A stretch of 64,000 nt of DNA from Puccinia triticina (taxonomy: Eukaryota > Basidiomycota > Pucciniomycetes > Pucciniales > Pucciniaceae). The notes below the pieces were generated by a model. It searched no databases. It had not been told where the DNA came from and saw only the letters and a list, made by a program, of their open reading frames with translations. Made by a program: the position numbers and the translations under genes. The stretch lies in NCBI RefSeq assembly GCF_026914185.1, contig NC_070559.1:372001-436000 (forward strand). The letters are read 5' to 3'. This document shows positions 1 to 9,237 of the stretch, one piece after another; position 1 is the first letter of the stretch; every line of letters starts with the position of its first letter.

Positions 1-128
1 AAAGAGGAATTTTCCCTCCGTTTTCAAAAAGCTGAAGCTGTTGGAATTGATGGAATATGTGCTTCATGCCCAATATTTGTGGCTGAGCCTTATCATTGTA
101 TCATCCAACAGTTACCTGTAAGACCAAT

Positions 129-203
129 GTGTGTTTAGCTCAGTGGTATTAGAGCAGCTCTCATGAATGTAGAAGGTCATGGGTTCAAATCCCATAACAC
201 ACA
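129..203 (+). tRNA. tRNA-like sequence with intact A and B boxes, anticodon arm degenerate
   Basis: A 75-nt cloverleaf-like sequence. The acceptor arms GTGTGTT and AACACAC pair over 7 bp, the D stem is GCTC/GAGC, and the T stem ATGGG/CCCAT encloses TTCAAAT. The A box (TAGCTCAGTGG) and B box (GGTTCAAATCC) of an internal Pol III promoter are both good. The 5-bp anticodon stem (157-161 with 169-173) pairs poorly and position 33 is not T, so no anticodon can be assigned; a CAT lies nearby. It could be a decayed tRNA gene or the head of a tRNA-derived SINE. Confidence 0.5.
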
Positions 204-261
204 ATTCTTTTCATTTCATTGAACATTTACAGAAGCGTTAGCGGAAAATTGCTATAAAAAA

Positions 262-297
262 GTGCAGCGCAGCGAGCCCATTTCCGCTGCGCTGCAC
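262..297. repeat. GC-rich perfect hairpin, 13-bp stem
   Basis: GTGCAGCGCAGCG at 262-274 is matched by its exact reverse complement at 285-297 around a 10-nt loop. It opens a locally GC-rich block (about 260-510) in otherwise AT-rich sequence. Similar GCTAC/GCAGCG palindromic sequence recurs at 4.98-5.16, 59.6-59.9 and 60.86-61.02 kb, which suggests MITE ends. Confidence 0.5.
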
Positions 298-443
298 TAC
301 TTTTAGTGCAGCGGTTTCAGCCTTGCTGGGGGTCATCCGGCCGGCGGGACATGGTGCGCGTAGTGGCCGCTCAGGGGGGCGCATAGGATGCGAGGTCCGG
401 CCGGGCGATGTGAGCGCCGGACACCGGGTAATGGCGTCTGGGA

Positions 444-463
444 GGGGGGGGGGGGGGGGGGGG
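444..463. repeat. poly-G run (20 G)
   Basis: An uninterrupted run of about 20 G within a GC-rich block. A second run of about 19 G lies at 835-853. The exact lengths could be affected by sequencing. Confidence 0.85.
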
Positions 464-834
464 AGGGCGTGGCACGGGTGATTGGGGGCGCGCAGGGGCA
501 CGGGAGACACACTACCAACATGGATGAATTTGTGATGTCATATATTGATCAATATAGCGTATATTGATCAATTTATAATGATCAAGCGGCATGACAAAAC
601 AATTGAAAATATCTGGCATGGGTTGTGAAAACAAACCATTTAATGGAGCACAAGGTGGGAGTTGGTCATAGTGTAGTACTAATCAAACAACTCTCAAAAT
701 CTGACCTAGGTGGTTTAGGATTTGGGCCTTCATGTTGATGTCACAGTGATTATCAAGCCACTTGATATACTGGTGGAGCTGGTAAATGGTTTGTGGTTTG
801 TGGGTTTTCCTCCAAGGTGACCATGTTGGGGGAA

Positions 835-853
835 GGGGGGGGGGGGGGGGGGG
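835..853. repeat. poly-G run (19 G)
   Basis: This is the second poly-G run within 400 bp. Between it and 1830 I see no convincing gene. Confidence 0.85.
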
Positions 854-1832
854 ACCAAGCATATCACAGTAGAAGTAGGTTACCATCTTGAACAAGCATA
901 AGCCCTTGGTTGATGGAAATGAGTGGTAATTCTTTTCAGGAGTTGAGATGTTTTTTAGGACATATATTCAGATCAGGGCCAGTTGGTGTTGACAATTTGA
1001 TACATTCAGGGGCACCAGGGAATAGCTTTTTTGACTGATTTGCACATTTTTTTACATATGCTTGAGTCATAATTCCATTGGAAAACCCAAATTCCCCAAT
1101 GAACAGTGGGGTTCTGCAATTTGTATGTAGAAGACTTAACTGAATTTTGTCAGAAATTCTTACATTTCTGCAATTTGTGGTGTGTGTGAGTTTGGATTTT
1201 CAAGGCAATTCATGCCTATTTTGGGCATGAGTTTTTGCAGACTGCGGGTTAGATGGGGAATGGAGAGTGGACCAAGCATGGCAGTTTTAATGGGATGCGG
1301 TTGTGGCGGGGATATGGGCTGATGGGGTAGTAAGAGGGAGAAAAGTGGCCTTGCTGGGGGTTGAAACCTGCAGCGGCGAAGCCACTTTGGCCTCTAGTAT
1401 TCATAGTATTACAGTGCAGGGCCAATGCCAAAATCACTCTTTGAAAAAAAGGAATGGGCAGTAAGCTGTGCTCCTGTGTATTTTTGGAGACTCCTGCCCT
1501 GGCATGTTTCATGCTATATGATGTTTATAGATGATGGTGTGATTTTAAACTACTTGACATATCTGATAGTGATGATGCAGCATCTGATGTGATTCATGTG
1601 CAACTAGGTTTCAAAGCACAACTGATGGCTGCACAGACCTCATCATCCTTAGAAAATGTACTTTTAACTTAGTCCCATAGTGTTTCAGCAAATGAATTCA
1701 GGAGTTGTTTTAGAAACAGTAGATGCAGTACTTGTGGCAAAACACATTATAAAAAGGGTGCTAATTTTCAACAACTTTCAGGCCCCAGGGAAGCTTCACA
1801 ATCCACATTCTCCTACCAGCATACCACTCAGG

Positions 1833-3989
1833 ATGGGATTTTGTTCAAAGTATCTCAAATTTTCAGCTTTGTTGGTGGCTGTGTGCTCCTTAAAATCAGC
1901 TCAAGGACTAGTAAATCCAGATTCAATCTTGGAGAAGGAGAATATTGCTAGCAAATCAGCAGATTTATCCCAGTCTTTATTGCAAAAAATTATGTTGAAT
2001 AAATTTTGCTCAATGTTGTATCTAATATCAGATGAATTCCTTTGGAAAGTATGCTTTTGTTTATGGACACCTGCTGATTTGCCATCCATCCAAATTCATT
2101 CAATGTGAATGTAACAGATGAAATGGGAGATGAAGCTACCAAGAATTTAGAAGAACCCATACAGCTCCCAAATGCTAGGAAAGAGGAAGCTGATTGGCAT
2201 TCAGTATACACCATACTCAATGACAATTTGTACTATCTAAGCCCAAACAACAAAGCCATTGTCAAGCAACAAATAGATGAGATCCCCCAGCTTAGAAATG
2301 AAATGAGTAAGTTAAGTAAACATAGAAATAAGTAGATAAACACATTGCTTACAAAGCAAATCCATTGCAAACCATTTGCACCTTATATATAGTTGTAGGA
2401 TCTAAACAAACAGGACATAGCAGTCAAGGTATTTTTCACTTTTGTTTTAAAAAAAAAATTATGACAAAGCCTTGGACTGAAAGAAAAAATAATGATTCTG
2501 TGTGACTGATAGAATTGCAACAGGAAGAATTTAATTCACTCAGAGAACGTATGATCAGTGTGATTGATCTATTTTTTGAATGGGGTAGTGATTTTCCATT
2601 TGACTGGAATTTTGATAAATACATCATGATGAAAAATAATATCAGAGTTTTAGAAGAAATACATGAAACTATGAAGAATTTTTTGTCCCTGGCAAATGAA
2701 ACTAAACCATATGTCAAAGAACCATTCTCAAAATGAGAAGTATATGATAGTTTTTGACATACCAAATCCTTTGCTAAAAAAACTTGGAGACAGATTTTAT
2801 ACAAGATTGAATAATTTAGAAGATCATCAGAAATCTCATGATGAACTCCTGGAGCATGTATTTAAAATGAGTTCTGGTTTCCAAAGCAAACCTGGAGATG
2901 GGAGTTCCTTAAGGCTCCAAATAAATTTCTTTGAAACAATGTACTACTTCCACAAGCATAAGCTCACCCAGTCAGACTCATTTGCTCATCTGTTCAATAA
3001 ATACAATACCATATTGGATGTTTCAAAAGCTGTGTTTGAGAATTCAAAATACAACCAAGATCTCTGAGAAAACTTTTTACCTCAAAGTAGCAAGAATGCT
3101 CTCAACAACTGGTATTATGTCTCCCCTTTTGGGAACATGTTGGAAGGTGAGATATTTCCTATTTTCCATCTAGAGATTGAATTATTGCTAAAATTCTCAT
3201 CCACAAAAACTGATAGACCTTGGAGAGAAATACAAAAACATGTTTTCACATGAATACACTAGACTTTTATTTGAGGCATATGAAAAATCTGGAGAAATTA
3301 TAAATTATCACAAAGTAACAAGAACATGGTTGGGAAAATATTTATTTGGGGACTCTAAACGTAAAATCAATCCCCAGTTGAAGGGAAAAATGTCAGAAAT
3401 TGGGGGGATCATGTTTGGTGATACTCTGACCACAAGAAGAATGAGACCACATGATCCAGAAATGGGAAAAGCATGGTTGAATTCAGAAAAGGGATATTAT
3501 AAAATATTGATTGATGCTTTCACCAACATTCACATTTATGGGGGAGATAGTAACTCTGATTTGGAGTTGACCCTTTTATTCTATCTGATAGAATATTGGA
3601 AAGAATACTACCCAAAAGAGACTGAAGAAATTGAAAAAAGTTGTAAAGAATTTCAAGGACCCTATGCTTTGATGTCATCAAGTAGTCAGTTTCTTGCAAA
3701 ATTGGAAAAAATAGAATTTTATCTGGCAAAAACATTCTTTTCAGTTGAGCCGGCACCTTTTTCAATTGGAAATAATAAGAAGATAGCAATGGAAAGGATC
3801 AAGAAACTGAGAATTTTGGCAAAATATCTAATGATCATTGTAGATGAACATCCTAAACCAACTCCAACTATTACCCCAGAAGATAAACTGTACAGATATT
3901 GCCAATATCGGATTATTGATCGCAGGATTAAACATTTGAAAAAGAAGATTTGTAGGCTAGTTAAACACTATTCACACTACTCACACTAA
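1833..3989 (+). pseudogene. Decayed gene for a predicted secreted protein (unknown family)
   Basis: The likely start is the ATG at 1833. It opens a typical signal peptide: MGFCSKYLK, a hydrophobic core, then an AQG-type cleavage site near residue 24. An upstream in-frame Met at 1680 would bury this signal. Coding-like exons follow at about 1833-1975, 2105-2306 (ending in a GTAAGT donor), 2513-2736, 2740-3250 and 3240-3989. The last block is 249 codons, rich in Lys, Tyr and Glu. The frame changes near 2735 without a plausible intron, an in-frame TGA lies at 3065-3067 inside a frame that stays coding-like to about 3247, and the frame changes again near 3245. I recognise no domain. Many rust genomes contain expanded families of secreted proteins of this kind; calling it a candidate effector relic is inference. 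Confidence 0.55.
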
Positions 3990-4029
3990 GCTAGACAAAA
4001 AAAAGGATAAAGATTTGTTCTCTCATATG

Positions 4030-4420
4030 CACCTGTGGATAGCTTCAGTCTACACTGTGGAATTCAAGCAGGAATTCAGCATTACTTCAGCTCCAGCATT
4101 ATCAGTCTCAATACTCTCAATAGTAAAGCCTCTCAAGATTCAACAAGATCAGTTCAATTAGCAGCTCTTCAGGATATGCAAAATTATGAAAAATTTGTTT
4201 CAAGATTCATTATCCAGAATCTCATCCTCTTCCCTTCTCTTTCATTATTCTCATTCTTCCTCTTTCTTGGTCCTAACACATATATCATGTGGGTTTATTG
4301 ATCCTTTTGTGGCTTTACTCTTTCCTGTGATTGTTTTCTCCCTTACTTCTGTGGTTTGGTTTATTTCTCTTTCCATCTCCCTGTGCATGTAAGGAGATGA
4401 TGAGAGGTATCCAAAAATGA
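4030..4420 (+). mobile_element. Degenerate LTR fragment, same family as the solo LTRs at 5.88 and 61.0 kb
   Basis: The segment reads like the T-rich part of the LTRs at 5880-6633 (reverse strand) and 61016-61864. Shared blocks, in order, are the CTCAAGATTCA stretch, CTTGGTCCTAACACA, TGTGGGTTTATT, a long TTTTCTC-rich tract and finally AAGGAGATGATGA. Both ends are eroded. The short hydrophobic ORFs here are translations of the T-rich strand and are not genes. Confidence 0.55.
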
Positions 4421-4858
4421 TGTAACTATGAAAATACATGTGATTTAACAGCTGTTACACTGTATTGTAATTGGAATCTGTTACACAGGCATAAAGAAAG
4501 CCTGTACACTATGAAGAAAACTCAACTATCTGCTGCAAGTTGACATGCAGCATACTCAAGTCCATACCCAGTTGATACCAGGCTCATACAAATGAATCCC
4601 AGGGTGGTACACCCTGGAATATTTGGAAGCTACTCAACTTCCATTCTAGTGCATAATGCACTAGACTGAGGTATATGAAACATCCTGAGTGGCACAAGAG
4701 TCCTTAGGCAAATCAGCTGGCTTGCTAAGCTATGTGTAACATAACTGGGCACATCAGCCCATCCAGACCAGTCAAATTGAACAAGTCCACAAATCACATC
4801 TGTGTACAACCATGTTAAATGAATCCCTCCTGGTTGACAGCAGTACTTATAACACCAT

Positions 4859-4888
4859 GTCAACCAGGAGGAATCCCTCCTGGTTGAC
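4859..4888. repeat. 30-bp perfect palindrome GTCAACCAGGAGG...
   Basis: GTCAACCAGGAGG at 4859-4871 is matched by its exact reverse complement at 4876-4888. Two further partial copies (ATCCCTCCTGGTTGAC near 4823-4838 and a variant near 4915) flank it. It resembles a MITE or terminal repeat relic. Confidence 0.6.
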
Positions 4889-5539
4889 AACAGAAAACAA
4901 CAGCTGACCGGGAGCAATCCCTCCTGCTTAACAGCTGATAAGACCATTTCTAGATTGCCAAGAGCAACACCGCAAAATCTACGCTGCGCGTAGCTGCAAG
5001 CATAGTGAAAGCATATCAATTTTGACCCCAATTTGCTGCGCTTTTAGTAGTGGGCTGGGCGCTACACTTTTTGCTACTTTTCTTAAGGTGAAAAAACACA
5101 CAAAAATAGCAAGCTATTTTCAGCGGCAAATAGCAGCATTGTGCTACGCTTCACCACGGACGTTTGCTCAGCACCTGTTTACAAGTGCCTTTGCACAATC
5201 CATGCTGAGGTTTGGTCCAATCATTGTAAGGTACTGGTTTGATGTTGGTTTGATGTTGGTCTGATCTTTGTTCAAAGAATGGTTGATGTCAGGCGCAATC
5301 TAACCAGATCCGAACTGGAATTGTATGAGTTATATTGTGGAAGGTACATGTAGAAGATACACCATACCTATGCTGAAACTAAGTCCAACTGTGATCAGGT
5401 GGACTTGATCCACAATATAGACCAAATATATGAATGTTTTGACTTGATTTTTTACCTCCGTGTATACCCATACCCTGTAGATTTCTCTGATGCATGTTTT
5501 GGTATTTTTTTGGGTCAGCCTAAGTACACTCCAAAAAAA

Positions 5540-5815
5540 TCCCAAAAGCACTCCACAAGTGAGTGTATGGAGTGCGCGCTCCAATGATTGTTGGACTACA
5601 GAGTAGAATACTCCAAGTTGGCTGGAGTGCAGAACCAGGGACTCAAGAGTCTTTGGAGTGCACCACAAAGAACTGCAGTGGCCAGCAAATTTATTGAGTG
5701 CCGGTGAGTCCCACTCCATAAAATTAGAGTGCATATCCCCAGCACTCCATTCATGATATTTCTCCTCCCTGAAAGGGGAGTGCAGAGCTCTCCAGCCAGA
5801 GCTGGAGTGCATATG
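5540..5815. repeat. Cluster of GGAGTGC motifs in both orientations
   Basis: The motif GGAGTGC/GCACTCC and close variants appear about nine times within 280 bp, in both orientations, at irregular spacing. Several copies are part of small palindromes such as GGAGTGCGCGCTCC. No coding frame explains this. Confidence 0.5.
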
Positions 5816-5879
5816 GGGTTCAAGTTGAACCCCAGTCAAGCAGGATATACTATGTACACACCCTGTCTGGCCCACCCGG

Positions 5880-6633
5880 TATGGAGCTCCGTCCGGTGCT
5901 AGGCCGGCGGCAGCGCTGGGAGGGGATAGGTGTTGCGTAGACTGCCCTCATGGATGGTCCGAAAGATGAGGCGTTGGGATTCAAGTTGATAGCTGTTTGA
6001 GGAGTGGTTTTGAAGTTGTTCGCCGGGGTTTGGATCCTCGGCGGCGGTTTGTTTTGATGGGTGATTGGACTCTTGGATTCGGACTCGTGGGACTCGGAAA
6101 AAAGATTCTTGAAATTTTGATAACCCCTGACTTGGATCAGAACAGGTGCTATGGCCTCCCATCCTCCAAGTTTGCTGGGAACTTGGATTACTGGAGGCCT
6201 GTCACGCATATGTCATCATCTCCTCGCGCGCCATGCGCGCACACCCACAAAAGACAACAGAGAGAGGAAAAAAAAAAGAAAACACAACACAAAAATGAAA
6301 CAGGAACAAAACACAACCAGACACAAGGATGAATCAAAAGAAAAGGAGAACTGCATGAGAACAACTAAGAGGTAAGAAAGAAGAGGAAAAGATGAAAGAA
6401 AGGACATGAAGACAAATCATAAATAAACCCACAGAATTCTGTGTTAGGACCAAGAAAGGGAAAGGAGTAGGGGAGAAGGGAAAAGAATTGAGGAGGTGAA
6501 AATGAGGAGAGGTGGAGATGAACTCTGAGTCTTGAGTATTGCAGAGTGAATCTTGAGAGATTGGAAGTCTTGAGGTCTTGAGGATTAATCTTGAAGGTTG
6601 GATCTGAAACTGACTACCATTTAGACCACCACA
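5880..6633 (-). mobile_element. Solo LTR (754 bp) flanked by CCGG target duplication
   Basis: On the plus strand it runs from TATGGAGCTCCGTCC to ...GACCACCACA and is flanked by CCGG at 5876-5879 and 6634-6637. Its edges resemble those of the complete element at 7905-16183 (TGTGGAACTCCGTCC...CACCACA), so it belongs to a related family; read on the minus strand it is TGTGG...CCATA. No internal element is attached, which points to LTR-LTR recombination. A related plus-strand copy is at 61016-61864 and the edge of another is at 63974. Confidence 0.75.
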
Positions 6634-6699
6634 CCGGATGCCCGCTGACACCTCTTGATCACTGGTACACCACGGGGGCAAAAGAAAAAAATCTTGATT

Positions 6700-7904
6700 G
6701 GAGTGGAATCTCCTCTCAATGACTGGTCCATGCCGGTCATCAAGGAGACTCACACCTCTCAATGACCGGTGTGTACAGGTCATTGAGAGGAGTGATTCCC
6801 CCCGATGACCAGTACAGACCTGGATCAAGGAGGTTCACACCTCCTCTTGATGACTGGCCCGTGCTGGTCATCAAAGGGAGTCACACCTCGATGAAAGGTG
6901 TGTACAGGTCATTGAGAGGTGTGATTCCCCCCAATGACCAGTACAGACCGGCATCAAGGAGATTCACACCTCCTCTCAATGAATGGTCTGTGCCGGTCAT
7001 CGAGGGGACTCAAACCTCTCAATGACCGGATTGTGCCGGTCATTGAGGGGACTCAAACCTCTCGATGACCGGTACAGACCGGTTATCAAGGGGACTCAAA
7101 ACTCTTGATGACCGGTACAGACCGGTCATCAACAGGACGTGTTACTCCTCTCTCCCCTTGATTTCCATCCAGGTCATCAAGAGGAGTAACACCTCCCCTC
7201 AATGACTAGTCTGTGCCGGTCATCAAGGGCACTTTCACCTCTTGATGACCGGTCTATACGGGTCATCAAGAGGAGTAACACCTCCCCTTAATGATCATCA
7301 GTCTGTGCCGGTCATCGAGGGGACTTACACCTCTCGATGACCGGTCAATACAGGTCATCAAGGGGAATAATTCCTCTTGATGACCGGTCCGTACCAGCCA
7401 TCGAGGGGAGTAACATCTCCTCCTGATGACCGGTCTGTGCCAGCCATTGAGGGGAGTCACATGTCCTCTTAATTAGAGATGGCATATGGCACCCGGGTAC
7501 GTGTGGCAGGTGCGGGTACCCCCCTGTTTTTTCACAAATTCCTCACACCCGCACCCGCACCCGGCACCCGCCATGGGAGGTACCCGGGTGCATAGGGGGA
7601 GGTACCTGGGTGCCAGGCACAGGTACCCGGGTATCACCTTTGATGGCCGGCTGACCGGTCATCAAGAGGTTGTAGCGCCTTTGATGACCGGCTGACCGGT
7701 CATTGAGAGGTTTTATCCTCCTCAATGGCTGGCTGATCGGTCATTGAGAGCCTTTATCCTTTTCGATGACCGGTCAGCCGGTCATCAAGAGGTTGTATCC
7801 CTTTTGATGACCGGTCAGCCGGTCCTCGAGAGGTTGTATCCCTTTTGATGACCGGTCAGCCGGTCATTGAGGGGTTGTATCCCTTTTGATGACCGGTCAG
7901 CCGG
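6700..7904. repeat. Palindromic ACCGGT minisatellite, left part
   Basis: This is an irregular tandem array of units of about 30-50 bp built on GATGACCGGTC and its reverse complement GACCGGTCATC, alternating with GAGGGGA/CACCTC blocks. Adjacent units can fold into hairpins. A block of CACCCG repeats and GGTACCC motifs lies at about 7490-7640. The same array resumes at 16184 beyond the inserted retrotransposon, so it was one tract of about 1.9 kb. Short open frames in it come from repeat periodicity. Confidence 0.85.
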
Positions 7905-8746
7905 TGTGGAACTCCGTCCGTGCCAAGCGGCGGCAGTTGTTGGAGGGGAAAAGTTTGGGGGAATGCCCTCCGGGAATTGGTCGCTGAAAAAGTGGGGGAA
8001 TCTATGAGCGATGGGGTATGGGGGTGTTTGATTTACAACGGCGTTGAGCGCGCGTTGGCGGGGTTGTGAGTTGAAAAGGGGAGGAGGAGAAAACTGGGAA
8101 GAATGAGGGAAGTTTGGGGATGTCGGGGTCGTCGAAGTGCGCCGGAAAGCGGGGTCAGGAAGAATGAGGATTGACAAGAAAACGCCACGTGCGTGATGAA
8201 AGAGTATCCCAATTGTTGGGATGGATAAGGCTCAGAAGGCGCTCAGAGTGCACTGATAAGGTGATCGGTAAAATTTTTGATAGGAAAATTATGGTTCAGA
8301 GTCTTCCCATGCTGTCCCATCATCTGAGTTTGAACTGAACTCAGACTCCGGGCGCAGCACGCAGCGGGACCTTCATCATACACCCACGCATGCAACAAAA
8401 CAAAAAAAAAAGAGAAAACAGACAAAAGGAAACAAAACCAAAACAAAAACCCACACATAAACAAAACACAAACCAAACCAACCCAGCACATAGCACAACC
8501 ATCCAACACGCGCGTATGAGAAATGAAACAAACAACTGAGAGCAAAAAAATAAAAGAAAGAAAGGAAACAAAAGAAAAGATCCAAAACCAATTGTAGAAA
8601 GGGAACCAGCACGCCAAAGATCCGGAAAGATTGAGTCCTGAAACGGGTTACATCCGGGAAAATTGATCCTCCACGCGTCTTGATGTCTTCCGCGCGCCGT
8701 CGCGAGTTTCGAAGTTGACCCCGCGTGTACAAGATTGAACACCACA
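7905..8746 (-). repeat. 3' LTR of the gypsy element
   Basis: On the plus strand it begins TGTGGAACTCC and ends GAACACCACA, giving a TGTGG/CCACA terminal inverted repeat. It has the same length as the right LTR within 2 bp. It contains a strongly strand-biased A-rich tract at 8395-8590, T-rich in the element sense, which creates spurious hydrophobic ORFs on the minus strand. Confidence 0.93.
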
Positions 8747-8756
8747 TCTCCTCCCC
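8747..8756 (-). other. Polypurine tract next to the 3' LTR
   Basis: Read on the minus strand the sequence is GGGGAGGAGA, directly abutting the LTR edge. This is the expected place and composition for the primer of plus-strand DNA synthesis. Confidence 0.8.
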
Positions 8757-8865
8757 AAATGCAGTCTGTCCCTAGACTGCTGCGCGCCGGTTGCCAAGAA
8801 TTGAATGAAATCCGCGCCTAAGAGGTCCAAAGAAAGTGGGGAAAGAAACCAAGGGCCACCGCGGT

Positions 8866-8970
8866 GCTCACAAACGTGGCATAAAGTAGAGTTTTGACAA
8901 CTTTAAAGAGCATCTTGCCCGGAGGTGCACAACTGGAGAGAACTTACTTTTGTTCTCCAGTGCCTCCGCG
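8866..8970 (-). repeat. Hairpin module A, downstream of pol
   Basis: One of four related modules of about 100 bp in this element. On the plus strand it begins GCTCACA-TGTGGCA, passes through a variable middle, then GGAGGTGCAC, a stem, the loop core AACTTACTT, the complementary stem, and CCTCCGCG. Here the inner stem is CTGGAGA/TCTCCAG. In the element sense the loop reads AAGTAAGT. It lies at the end of the pol frame and contains the stop codon of the intact frame (8944-8946). Confidence 0.8.
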
Positions 8971-9237
8971 TGAAAAATAACGCTTCACCTGATCCGCCGA
9001 AAACCGCTGTTTAAGCTCAGTTCCATCCAACTCTGCCAGCACGTAAGATCCTCCCTGAACTTGCTTCACGACGCGATAGGGGCCGTTCCACCTATGCGCG
9101 AAAAGTTGACCCCACTGCACCTCGAGAGACCGATTGTACGCCAGAACTAACTCGCCCGTCTTGAGAGGTTCCCGCTGATGACCCGCGCGCTTCTCCTCCA
9201 GTACCGCACTGACTCGTCCCTTGATTCCATCATCTTC
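8944..9237 (-). pseudogene. Frameshifted C-terminal part of pol
   Basis: Downstream of the pol stop at 9147 the other minus-strand frame continues as a clear end of a gypsy integrase. It has KTGELVLAYNRSLE, then HRWNGPYRVVKQVQGGSY and LKQRFSADQVKRYFSRGG, closing with TAA at 8944-8946. It joins the pol frame within the AAGAAGATGATGG stretch around 9225-9237. A single-base indel there would explain the break. Confidence 0.8.

Noticed and set aside
8341..8745. Hydrophobic Phe/Cys/Leu-rich frames in the LTR (also 15682-16191)
   Set aside because: They translate the T-rich strand of both LTRs. The same sequence in each LTR gives slightly different frames, and the composition is that of the repeat.
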